Of a DNA stretch of 64,000 bases, positions 35,683 to 44,900 are shown one piece after another. The notes beneath the pieces are model-generated. The model did no database searches, was not told where the DNA came from, and saw only the letters and a program-made list of their open reading frames with translations. The DNA is taken from assembly GCA_964349045.1 (NCBI GenBank), contig CAYGFI010000004.1, positions 1 through 64,000 of the forward strand. The letters are read 5' to 3'. Positions within the stretch are counted from its first letter, which is position 1, and each line of letters starts with the position of its first letter. This DNA comes from JACJXF01 sp964349045. Its GTDB lineage: Bacteria; Bacteroidota; Bacteroidia; Bacteroidales; GCA-2748055. Made by a program: the position numbers and the translations under genes.

Positions 35683-36147
35683 ATGTCAGACTCAGTTTCA
35701 GGATTGATCCAGATCATGCTGGCGCCAGGTATTATGATTTCAGCCTGCGGATTGCTTCTTTTGGGGATGAATAATAAATATTCACTTGTTGTTAACCGGA
35801 TCAGGCTTTTGAATGAGGAACGCAGAAAACTTCGTACTGAAGAAGAAAAGAAAACCAATAAGAAAAAGAGACATAAGAGTATTGAAATACAGATATCAAA
35901 ACTCAGTTACAGGATCTATCTGATCAAAAATGCGGTTTTTTCCTATTCACTTGCAGTCGCCTTCTTTATTATCTCCTCACTCTTAATAGGACTGAATCAG
36001 ATGAATTCATTGACAGGATTAAGCTGGGTTGTTATTTTGACATTTCTGGTTGGAATGCTTTTCGTTTTTGCCGGAATAATTTTTGCGGCAATTGAAGTGT
36101 GGAAGGGATTTAAAATTGTTCAGATCGAAATCAAGGACTTAAGTTAG
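35683..36147 (+). CDS. DUF2721 membrane protein (first copy)
   Basis: About 154 residues from the ATG at 35683, chosen over an in-frame TTG 18 bases earlier. The N-terminal segment VSGLIQIMLAPGIMISACGL followed by LLLGMNNKYSLVVNRIRLL is the DUF2721 signature: a first membrane helix, then a charged N-R-x-R-x-L cytoplasmic helix. Two further membrane segments follow (residues about 85-140). Function unknown. A related copy lies at 39825, so the pair are paralogues. Confidence 0.75.
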   Translation: MSDSVSGLIQIMLAPGIMISACGLLLLGMNNKYSLVVNRIRLLNEERRKLRTEEEKKTNKKKRHKSIEIQISKLSYRIYLIKNAVFSYSLAVAFFIISSLLIGLNQMNSLTGLSWVVILTFLVGMLFVFAGIIFAAIEVWKGFKIVQIEIKDLS

Positions 36148-36390
36148 GATATTGTAAATCAAGATTTTAGACAATCCATTATATGACAATGGGTGCGATA
36201 GCTTTGAAACTAAAATTCAGATATTGATGGGTTTTGCTAATTTGAAACTTTTAAGTTCATATTTATTCCTCCGGTACTTTATTTCTAAAGATATAATTGA
36301 GAATTAAGAAATATTTTGAAAAAAATGACACTTAAGCATGTTTTTTCTTTCAAATTGTTATATCTTTAGAAAAACCATTCGTTTTTACCC

Positions 36391-37197
36391 TTGAGAATAA
36401 TAGGCAACATAAGAGAGAGTGTTGATAAACTGCATCAGTATTATGGTACTGAAAGACTTGACGATGCAATGAATCATGTATATTCAGAAATGGTACAGTT
36501 TGATTACATAAACTGGCTGCCAATTCTTGAGGTATGTGTTTCGCAAAATTATCTTCCCGAAAATCTTCTTAACATCTGCATGAATTATTTCATGTGGAAA
36601 GGAAACATGAAAGCCAGCGCCGATTTCGCAAGAGTACTTAAATACTGGAAGAATAAAGGGCTGAACGACATCGAAGATCAGCAGGATTTCACCCCATTAA
36701 GTGATATCTACCGGGAGTTTGCCTTTGAGGAAGAGGGCGATCAGATGAAAAAAATATTGCATAATTCACTTGAAAATGAAGTTTTTAATCATAACACTTC
36801 CTTTTTTTATTCAAGTTTAAAATCACTCTACTATACGGGAATTCTCGAAAATATTATGTTACTGCGGGTTTATTATTCCTATAACCTGCTTTATTATACT
36901 CAGATATGGGAATTTGGTATTCGAAAGTTAAAAACATTTTCAAGTTATAATCCGGGGATATTACAGCAATGGGTTAATATCTATTTTACCACAACAGGAG
37001 ATAATCCCGGTGACGAAGAACTTTTCCATCATATTCTCCCATCACATCCAGGTGAAATTGAAAGGCGTAAAGATATTTTCCTGGTACTTGGCTTCCACCG
37101 TGAAACAGGCAAACTTATACGGATCGTTTTATTTAAGCAACGGGCGGATAAGAATAAAGCCATTGCAATCTGGAGAGATACGATGCTTCAAAACTGA
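36391..37197 (+). CDS. Unknown helical protein
   Basis: The 268-residue frame begins at a TTG (LRIIGNIRESVDKLHQYYG); no ATG lies near and the sequence is protein-like from the first residues, so TTG is the likely start. It is soluble, rich in Tyr, Asn and Trp, and helical, with repeat-like segments (YFMWKGNMKASADFARVL, and SLYYTGILENIMLLRVYYSY) that suggest a TPR- or ARM-like stack. No signal peptide, membrane helix or catalytic motif was seen. Its stop is 5 bases from the convergent creD stop. No family recognised. Confidence 0.6.
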   Translation: MRIIGNIRESVDKLHQYYGTERLDDAMNHVYSEMVQFDYINWLPILEVCVSQNYLPENLLNICMNYFMWKGNMKASADFARVLKYWKNKGLNDIEDQQDFTPLSDIYREFAFEEEGDQMKKILHNSLENEVFNHNTSFFYSSLKSLYYTGILENIMLLRVYYSYNLLYYTQIWEFGIRKLKTFSSYNPGILQQWVNIYFTTTGDNPGDEELFHHILPSHPGEIERRKDIFLVLGFHRETGKLIRIVLFKQRADKNKAIAIWRDTMLQN

Positions 37198-37202
37198 TTT
37201 CT

Positions 37203-38534
37203 TCATTCCAGTTCTTCCCGGACATTCTCCTCTTTATACCAGTTTATCTTTCTTGTCAGAAACATAAATGTTCCAAGAACAATAAACAATCCTATACTTC
37301 CAAAAAGCAGGGAATAATCCTGTAATTGAAGAATGATATAGAGAAATCCATACAATAGAGCTAACACGACCCCGGTGATCATTGTAAAGCCAATATTATG
37401 GTATCCGCTATGTATATAAGAGCTTATTAAAAGAATAATCGCTGAAGCAGAAACAAAAAAAGCATACCCGAAACTTATTTGTTCCGAGATGGAAATAAGT
37501 AAGACATAAAAAACAGATAATGAAATCCCCGTAAGCAGATATTGTATGGGATGAAGTCTATTCCTGTTAAGTATTTCAATCAAAAGGAAAAGAAGGAAAG
37601 TCAGCCCTATAAACATAATGGCATATTTAGCAGATCGTTCAGCTTTCTGATAATGACCTACCGGCAATAAAAGGCCTACTCCAAAACCGGAATGATCAAT
37701 GTTATAATCCTTATTTTTCCATGATTGCGGATAATTTCTGTTTAAATGGGTAACCATCCATGTTGCATTAAACCCGGAATCTGTGATAATCCTATTCACA
37801 GGCAAAAACTCGCCATCAAAAGTTGGATCCGACCATGAAGAATTCAATGTTACTTCTGTAATTTTTCCGACTGGGTAAAAGTTCAATGAATTAGAGCCAT
37901 TCAAAGATATGTTGAACAGGAAGGGGATCGTTTCATTCTTTTCAGATTCTTTCAGATTAAATTTACAGTGAAATCCGGTTGAAATAATATCCTTTACCGG
38001 TATACCGGGAATTACATTCAAATCTATCTTCATCAATGTTACAGAAACATTGTTTTTAACTCCCCTCATATCTGAAACCCCAACACTTAAAAGAGCATTT
38101 TCAAATTCGGCATTTTCCGGATCTATCCCTAATTCCTTCAAATCAGGCATTTCAAATGCTCCTTCCGATTGTAACAGGGTATTATAAACCGCAACTTTAA
38201 AAATTCCCCTGTACCGGATCTCAGGAACAATTTTACCGGAAATTTTCAATTCTGAGGGCAGAAAATGCGCATATTCAATCTGAGTAGAAATCTTTCCATC
38301 ATTGTCAATATATTTCTTAAATGGAATTGTCAGAATCGGGCCAACCAGTGACTGATCATTTCCCCAGGAAGAGCTGATTTCATTCATAACTTCTATTTGC
38401 CGCATCTGTCTTTCGTTGATAATTTTCTGAATCCAAACTGAAGGAATTAGTAGAATTAGACTCAGAAATCCGATTAAAATGAACTTAAAAGAGATCGTTC
38501 GGGTGACATTAGTAACTAAATTTGATGTTTTCAT
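37203..38534 (-). CDS. creD: CreD-family inner-membrane protein
   Basis: The 443-residue protein is a CreD (CET) homologue: an N-terminal membrane helix, a large periplasmic beta domain (residues 35-300), and five or six C-terminal helices. Signatures include WGNDQSLVGPILTIPF and YKKAERSAKYAIMFIGLTFL-like text (here HYQKAERSAKYAIMFIGLTF), followed by HPIQYLLTGISLSVFYVLL. In enterobacteria CreD belongs to the CreBC regulon and affects envelope integrity and beta-lactam response. Here it is downstream of an HTH_34 regulator and has its own palindromic operator 21-35 bases before the start. Confidence 0.92.
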   Translation of the reverse strand: MKTSNLVTNVTRTISFKFILIGFLSLILLIPSVWIQKIINERQMRQIEVMNEISSSWGNDQSLVGPILTIPFKKYIDNDGKISTQIEYAHFLPSELKISGKIVPEIRYRGIFKVAVYNTLLQSEGAFEMPDLKELGIDPENAEFENALLSVGVSDMRGVKNNVSVTLMKIDLNVIPGIPVKDIISTGFHCKFNLKESEKNETIPFLFNISLNGSNSLNFYPVGKITEVTLNSSWSDPTFDGEFLPVNRIITDSGFNATWMVTHLNRNYPQSWKNKDYNIDHSGFGVGLLLPVGHYQKAERSAKYAIMFIGLTFLLFLLIEILNRNRLHPIQYLLTGISLSVFYVLLISISEQISFGYAFFVSASAIILLISSYIHSGYHNIGFTMITGVVLALLYGFLYIILQLQDYSLLFGSIGLFIVLGTFMFLTRKINWYKEENVREELE

Positions 38535-38554
38535 GGTTTTTTGTTTTTAAAGTA

Positions 38555-38569
38555 CTTTGCATTACAAAG
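38555..38569. promoter_or_regulatory. Palindromic operator before creD
   Basis: CTTTGCATTACAAAG lies 21-35 bases before the creD start. The same palindrome (CTTTGCATCACAAAG, read on the other strand) stands before the regulator operon at 39612-39626. The flanking TA is shared too. A binding site for the HTH_34 regulator encoded between them is the simplest reading. Confidence 0.65.
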
Positions 38570-38595
38570 CGTATAAATAAAAAAAAGTTAAGAAA

Positions 38596-38907
38596 TCAGC
38601 TTTTTATTTTTCCCTGATTCCTGATCAGATTTTCCAAAGCATCAAGGTGGTTGGTAAATGCCTGTTTTCCGTTTATTGTTGCGGAGTAACTTGTATTCGG
38701 TTTACGCCCGATAAATTGTTTGGAAACTGTAATCATATTTTCAGTCTCAAGGGTTTTAAGATGGCTGGCAAGATTTCCATCCGTTATTTCCAGGATATCC
38801 TTAAAGGTGTTAAAATCTACAGAATGGTTTACCATAAGAACAGACATAATCCCAAGTCTGATCCTGTTTTCAAATGTTTTATTGATTAATCTAATAGGAT
38901 TTCCCAT
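38596..38907 (-). CDS. HTH_34 winged-helix transcription regulator
   Basis: The 103-residue protein is one winged helix-turn-helix domain: IRLGIMSVLMVNHSVDFNTF, then KDILEITDGNLASHLKTLET as the recognition helix, and a wing with MITVSKQFIGRKPNTSYSAT. The family (PF13601 type) often pairs with small membrane proteins and with creD in Bacteroidota. It lies 48 bases after a frameshifted membrane gene and 61 before creD. Identical palindromes before the operon and before creD suggest it represses both and itself. Confidence 0.85.
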   Translation of the reverse strand: MGNPIRLINKTFENRIRLGIMSVLMVNHSVDFNTFKDILEITDGNLASHLKTLETENMITVSKQFIGRKPNTSYSATINGKQAFTNHLDALENLIRNQGKIKS

Positions 38908-38955
38908 TTTGCCCTTCCTTATTCAAATATTTTCCGGTATAAGTTATTAATGCTC

Positions 38956-39593
38956 CTACCAGGTTTTTTTATTAATGTAATACATTACAATTCCATAGAT
39001 AATATGCCAGACACCAAAACCTACTGTCCAGAATAAAAGGCTGTTATTAATAAAGATCACCGCCAGTAAACCGGTGATGATCTCGGCAAAACCCAGATAA
39101 TTGATACTGTACTCAGTATATTTTCCGGCATTGACTAATGCCAGCCCATAGAAAAGGAGCATTAGAGGTGCAATCAGGTTCAATTCCAGTCGCAGTAAAA
39201 GAATTAAACACAGAATGCCCCCGGTTGCAAGAGGAATAAAAAATTAACCAGCATTCTCCTGGATGCAGAATTCCACAATGGAATGTTCATTCTATCGGCT
39301 TTGCGTTTTGAAAAATACCATCCGGAAAGTAATGCCAGAATTAATACAATAACTGCATTGATTACCATAAAACGAAGTAAAGGCATATCAACTGAGGTTC
39401 CTGATCCACTGAAATACTCATCATATCTTACCAATCCAATCCTGGTATAGAGCCACACATTTAATGCCCCAACGATTGCGAATGTCCCTGCAAATATTCC
39501 GGATAATCCGCTAAGAGAAAGAAATCTGGACGATTTATCCATCAGGCTTCGTATTTCAGCCAGTTCCTGTAAGTGTTTTTGATTGGTTTCCAT
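38956..39593 (-). pseudogene. Membrane protein split by a one-base frameshift
   Basis: Two leftward frames join into one protein of about 210 residues. The first (39593-39204, METNQKHLQELAEIRSLM) has two membrane helices and runs into VNFLFLLQPG; the second (ending 38956, NLIAPLMLLFYGLALVNAGK) has three. At a six-base A/T run (39238-39243) one extra base would read NFFIPLATGGILCLILLLRL straight into the second part. It is the first gene of the HTH_34 operon. Loss by a real deletion, a sequencing error, or slippage cannot be told apart here. Family unknown. Confidence 0.75.
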
Positions 39594-39611
39594 TGAGCAA
39601 TATTAAAAGTT

Positions 39612-39626
39612 CTTTGTGATGCAAAG
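39612..39626. promoter_or_regulatory. Palindromic operator before the HTH_34 operon
   Basis: CTTTGTGATGCAAAG lies 19-33 bases before the start of the membrane gene that opens the regulator operon. It differs from the creD operator by one base in 15 once inverted. Confidence 0.65.
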
Positions 39627-39824
39627 TAAAAAAACAAATTTATGATTTGCAATAGCTATTAGAAAAAAATCAAAAAAATAATTAACTATTCTTGAAAAAT
39701 GTAAGAAAACTCGTAATTCTAAGCGACAAAATATTAGGAGCCTGTCGGGATGATTCTAATTCAAAGTGTTATTTTTGTTCAAAATAAAAAGTTCTTCAAA
39801 TCATTTACAAATCATAAAAATCAG

Positions 39825-40223
39825 ATGGAACAGCTTACTCTTACTACCCCGGCCCTATTATTTTCCGCCATTTCTCTACTGTTATTAGCTTATACAAATC
39901 GTTTTCTTGCTTATGCCCAGGTTGTCAGAAACCTCCATGCACGATTTAAGGAGGATCCAAGCCATATTCTTCTGGGACAAATTAACAATCTAAGACGTCG
40001 TTTAGTTCTGACCCGTAACATGCAGATTCTTGGAATTATCAGTCTTTTGCTTTGTGTCCTGGTAATGTTTCTGATTTATGTGAAGTATATTTTGATTGCT
40101 GAAATGCTCTTTGGTATTGCCCTGATACTTTTGATACTTTCTCTTGCTTTATCTGTACGTGAGATTCAGATTTCCGTGAAAGCGCTTGATATTCATCTGA
40201 GCGACATGGAAGAAATGCCGTAA
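39825..40223 (+). CDS. DUF2721 membrane protein (second copy)
   Basis: About 132 residues from the ATG at 39825 (MEQLTLTTPALLFSAISLLL); an ATG 75 bases upstream would add a basic leader not seen in the family. The first helix is followed by LAYTNRFLAYAQVVRNLHAR, the DUF2721 pattern of a membrane segment and then a charged N-L-x-x-R helix, then NLRRRLVLTRNMQILGIISLL and two more membrane segments. It is a paralogue of the protein at 35683 with low identity. Function unknown. It converges on the WYL gene after 16 bp. Confidence 0.75.
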   Translation: MEQLTLTTPALLFSAISLLLLAYTNRFLAYAQVVRNLHARFKEDPSHILLGQINNLRRRLVLTRNMQILGIISLLLCVLVMFLIYVKYILIAEMLFGIALILLILSLALSVREIQISVKALDIHLSDMEEMP

Positions 40224-40239
40224 TTGGCCGAACTTGGGA

Positions 40240-40995
40240 TTATTTTTCCCTCTCATATCCCTGCAGAGCATCTTTTAGTTCGCGGATAATCTCGTTTCTG
40301 AGCCCGGCCGGTTCAAGAACTTTTATATCACATCCCAATCCAAGAAGTATCGATTTAAACTCATATGTAGTGTGTACCCTGTAATTGAATATAATATTTT
40401 TTTCATCCTCAGATTCAATGCTTTGACTGGGATGAAGGGGTTGAGTAATGAGATAATGCGCCTGGGGTTTTAAAACTTCAATTCTTACTTTAGGTGGTTC
40501 ACCTGCAGGAGAAATAATTCCAACTGTATTCTTAAAATAATCTCTTGCATTAAATTTTTTTGTAATAAATGGCAGATCTGTTTCTTTAATTTCCCATATC
40601 CGGTCAAGACTATATGTTCTCAACTCCTTTTTAGTCTCATTCAGCCCAATGAGGTACCAACGATAGTGAAATTCTTTCAGCAGATAGGGATGTACACGAA
40701 TAAAATAGGGTTTCTCTTCATAAAAAGGCTGATAATAAATTTCCAGAACTTTTTTATTACGGATCCCTTCAATAAGGATTGGTAGAAATTCAGAGCCCCA
40801 TATTTCAGGAACTTTCTCGAAGTCTATAAAGTCGGCTTCCGATCCATCACTAATCAAACTGCTAATCCGGATTGTATCTCCAAGTTTTTGAACTATTCCT
40901 TTAAGATCATTTGATATCTCCTTATTTTTCAGTCCTTTAAGAGCCGATATTACTTCTTCGAGTAGTTGTGGGAAGTTTGAGTTTTTGTTATTCAT
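40240..40995 (-). CDS. WYL-domain protein lacking the N-terminal HTH
   Basis: The 251-residue protein carries a full WYL domain (residues about 75-150: LEIYYQPFYEEKPYFIRVHP, then FHYRWYLIGLNETKKELRTYSLDRI) and the WCX-like C-terminal extension (residues 165-250). Bacteroidota relatives have about 330 residues, with a winged helix in the first 80. Here the protein begins in the linker (LLEEVISALKGLKNKEI), and no HTH could be read in the 370 bp upstream. It may sense a ligand or nucleic acid and act through a partner, or be a trimmed remnant. It ends convergent with DUF2721. Confidence 0.7.
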   Translation of the reverse strand: MNNKNSNFPQLLEEVISALKGLKNKEISNDLKGIVQKLGDTIRISSLISDGSEADFIDFEKVPEIWGSEFLPILIEGIRNKKVLEIYYQPFYEEKPYFIRVHPYLLKEFHYRWYLIGLNETKKELRTYSLDRIWEIKETDLPFITKKFNARDYFKNTVGIISPAGEPPKVRIEVLKPQAHYLITQPLHPSQSIESEDEKNIIFNYRVHTTYEFKSILLGLGCDIKVLEPAGLRNEIIRELKDALQGYEREK

Positions 40996-41167
40996 TTGAT
41001 CCGGTTTAATTAGAAATGTGCTTTTCAGAGTATCAGAAATCTTTAACCCCTAAAAGTAAATGTAAAAATCTTATATTGTATGAGTGAATCAGGAAAACCG
41101 GTTATTATTGCATTAAATTGAGCACAATTCCATAAATTCGAATGATTTATCCAATATAATTAACAAA

Positions 41168-41226
41168 ATGAAACCCTCATGCACTGACGTACACAACAAG
41201 GACATGAAAATACATGAGGGTTCCAT
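41168..41226. repeat. Twin hairpin element, copy 1
   Basis: ATGAAACCCTCATG pairs with CATGAGGGTTCCAT over 14 positions with one A-C mismatch, enclosing a 31-base loop. It lies in the gap between the WYL gene and an SRPBCC gene. Copy 2 follows 44 bases later with a compensating change in the stem. A chance ORF also starts at its first base. Confidence 0.75.
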
Positions 41227-41270
41227 GAGAAACAACTTAATATACAATAACATAACTCAAATATTTTCTC

Positions 41271-41336
41271 ATGAAACCCACATGTGCTTCGAACACAAAC
41301 ACATATGAATATAATTCCCTGACATGTGGGTTCCAT
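41271..41336. repeat. Twin hairpin element, copy 2
   Basis: ATGAAACCCACATG pairs with CATGTGGGTTCCAT, with the same single A-C mismatch as copy 1 and a 38-base loop. The T-A pair of copy 1 (41177/41217) is A-T here (41280/41327), so pairing is kept while sequence changes. The loops share an ACACAA word. It ends 29 bases before the SRPBCC start. Confidence 0.75.
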
Positions 41337-41365
41337 CTGACCATTAAAAAATAAATTATATACAG

Positions 41366-41746
41366 ATGAAAAGCTATCATAAATATTACAAGCTTAAAGC
41401 CAAGCCCGATGAAGTTTATAATGCACTTGTAAAGCCACTTGCAATCGAATTATGGACAGGAGATAAAGCCGAAATGGAAGAAAAACCCGGCAGTTTATTT
41501 TCTATTTTCGGGGGAGATATTACAGGCTTAAATCTTGAATTTGCTGAAAATGAGAAAATTGTACAGGAATGGTTTTTTGGTGAAATAGAAAAGGATTCAA
41601 TTGTAACTATTACCCTTCATGCTGCCGGTACCGCAACAAATATTGAATTGTTGCATACAAATATTCCGGATGAGGCCTTTGATGATATAAAATATGGCTG
41701 GGATCATTATTATTTTGGGGCCTTGCGTGATTTTTTTCATCACTGA
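41366..41746 (+). CDS. SRPBCC/AHSA1-like small protein
   Basis: The 126-residue protein has the START/Bet v1-like fold of the AHSA1 family: YYKLKAKPDEVYNALVKPLA at the start, a central strand set (GSLFSIFGGDITGLNLEFAE, then KIVQEWFFGEIEKDSIVTIT), and the closing long helix IKYGWDHYYFGALRDFF. Members bind hydrophobic ligands or assist Hsp90-like chaperones; the role of this one is unknown. It lies alone, 29 bases after the twin hairpins, which therefore would fall in its 5' untranslated region if the promoter is upstream of them. Confidence 0.8.
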   Translation: MKSYHKYYKLKAKPDEVYNALVKPLAIELWTGDKAEMEEKPGSLFSIFGGDITGLNLEFAENEKIVQEWFFGEIEKDSIVTITLHAAGTATNIELLHTNIPDEAFDDIKYGWDHYYFGALRDFFHH

Positions 41747-41901
41747 AAGAATTAAGCACAGACCCGCTTTGCGTGATGCTATGGGCGCAGAGGATACGCA
41801 ATATTCAGTGAATTGATAAATGAATCATTTTATCTTATAGTTAACAATTTATAAATCAGCCACAGATTTCAGCCAGGCGCAACTAATATGTTTACAAATC
41901 A

Positions 41902-44900
41902 ATGAAAACCCGTCTATCATTTTTTTTATTCCTGATATTTTTTCTCCTCCGTCCTTCATTGTTGTTTTCAAGGGATCTATCGAGTATTAAGCGCAGTGGT
42001 AAGATTTATGTCGGGATGACGAAGGATGATAAAAAGAATATTAATTATCCTCTGGCTATCGAATTTGCAAAATACCTTAATGTTGAACTGATAATTGTTG
42101 AGATAACCTGGGAAGAAGCCTTCATGCAAAACAGTATTATTCCGGATGATATTGAGACTAACCCTTCTCTTTCATATACTCCCGATATTTTTAAAAAAGT
42201 TGATATCATTTGCAGTACGTTTACGATTCTGGAATGGAGAAAAAAGCTTTTTGATTTTGCTGAAACACTTAACTCTGCTGAATTACTTTTGGTAGATAAG
42301 AAAAATCCACCTATGAAAGACTTCTCAATGCTTGAAGGAAAAGAAATCGGTTTCGTAAGTGGAACAAGCTTTGAGACTAACCTGAATCGCATTAATAAAA
42401 ATCTTTCCGGTACCATAAAACTTACTCCAACTAAAACCAGCGAAGAATCAAAAACCCTGCTGCACACGGGTAAGGTTTTTGGAATTATTCTTGATGCTGA
42501 TGAAGCGCTGAATTATAACGCACAAAGTGGTCAGAAGTATAGTATTGCCCTGCCAATCAGCCCAATGACCAAAACTGCCTGGGCTATTGAAAAAGGGAAT
42601 AATCTGAATAACGAGGTTGAGGATTTTTTCAAAACTATTGAAAACAATGGCGTTCTTAATACGATATTCATCAGCAGATTCGGAATATCCTATTCCAGTT
42701 ATGTTGAAAAAATAAACAAGAATCTCCTGCATGAAAAATACCATCGGGACCTGAATGAAATCCTTATCTCAAGAAAGCTGGTTGTGGCATTACGTGACAG
42801 GAGTTTTATTTACCAGGAGGGAGGAGAAAAGCAGTTTATGCATGCACTGGCAGAAGAATTTGCTGATTATCTTGGAGTTTCCCTGGAATATGTTGTTACT
42901 CCATATCTGAATAAATATTGGGAAACTGAGAATAGTGGATTTGTACGCGACAGTGCATACACTCCGGACTGGTTTAATTATTTTGATGTTGCCTGTGAGG
43001 TATTTGCTCCCCTTGAATGGCGTTTGAAAAAAATCGATTTTGTGCCTGTCTATCCCTCCGAATATTCTGTTATTGCAAGAAAAGAAGCACAGTTAAAAAA
43101 TATTGAAGATCTCAGAGGCTTAAAATGTGTCACCAATAAAGGATCCGTATACGAAGATATTTTAAATGATAATAAGCTAACCAACTATTATTACGAACCG
43201 GTTAATAATTTTCTTTCAGATGTTCAATCCGGGAAGGCCGATTATACAATTATATATAATGCTTTCTATGAACTTTCAAGCTATCCTGAACTTGAAACCA
43301 AAATCGCTCTCGGAACACTTGATGTCTGCTGGGGATTACGCAAAGACCAACCACAACTGAAGGCTGAACTTGAAAAATTTATTGCACAGTCGCAGAATAA
43401 GGGGCTGATTAATATCCTGATCAAAGCGATGAAAAGAAAAACCCTGCAATCGCCAGAAGCCTTCATTCATAGCTATTATGAAAGTTTTCAAACCGGTCAG
43501 TTTCCCTATGTTTTATATGGCGCTGAGAATGGATTGCCTCAGGAGGATATTTTTACCATTTTTCAGGATAATAAAGGATACATGTGGTTTGGAACCAATT
43601 CCGGAGCAGTAAGGTATAACGGCAGGGAAATGAAAGCCATTGGCGATCTGAATGGATTATCCGATAATATTGTCAGAGCCATTAATCAGGATGCTGCCGG
43701 CAAAATATATATTGCCACATCGAATGGTATTTCCATATTTGACAAAGATACTATTGTAGATCGGCTATTTACAGGTTCCGGATTTCATTCCATTTTCATT
43801 GATAAATTTAACAGCAAATGGTTCGTAGGAAATGATGGGATTTATATTTTAAGCCAGTATGGTTCGCAGCGCCACCTGAATAAAGATTTTCCTCTTTTGC
43901 CCAACATCATCTACAGCATCACTGAAGATATAAATACCGGTGATAAATATATAGCCACCTCTGAAGGGGTATATTATTATTCAACTGAATCGAATCAGCT
44001 GTTAAGGCTGACAAAAGAAGACTGTTATTCCCTTTTCATAGATGTAAACGACAGTATATGGATTTCTACCAAAAAAGGGTTATTTATAGTCGACATCCGT
44101 GATATTAAATCCGGATATTTTGCAAACAAGGCGAAGAATCTTAACTCTATATTAAATTTCCCAAACACTATTATTAAAAACATAAGCACAAACAAATACG
44201 GTTCCGTCTGGCTGGTTTCAGACTCTAAAGTTATACAGGTACTTTCAACTGATCAGTCAGCCATAATTTATGAACCTGAAATTGGCTTAAAAAATAATAG
44301 GATCATGTCCTTCCTGATAGATCAGGAAGATAATATTTGGGTAGGTTTTTCAGGAGGATTACAACGATTATCAATTAAAAAGGGATTACGTAACTTCTTT
44401 CCCAATACCATTAATTCATATATTTATTCGGTCTTCCAGGATATTAATGATCGTTTATGGATTGCTTCAAATAATGGAGTATATTACTATGACAATAAGC
44501 TAATTAACTTTACTCCAAATTTGCATGGGCACCATCAGAAATTTGTGATAGGACAGCTTTCCGGAAGGAATTTGTTATTTGCCAGTAGCGAGGGATTTTT
44601 TGAAGTTGATCCACTGACTCTTTCTGTTGTGCGAAAAAGGATTTTCGATCAGATATTGTTGAGTCTTGAAAATATTTTCATTTCTTCCAAAGGTGAAATA
44701 GTTCTACTGACCGGAAATAACGGTACTCTTTACTATTTTACCGATTTTCACTCGAGTCCCGTTATAATTAAAGAAAAACGATCTTCGAACATATTCCAGC
44801 TTATTGAAAGAAACGGACGGATCCTTGGTGGAAATACCAGCGGCCTGGTTGAATTAAAAGACGGTCTCCTGAAATCAATTGCCAATATTAATTGTAATAT

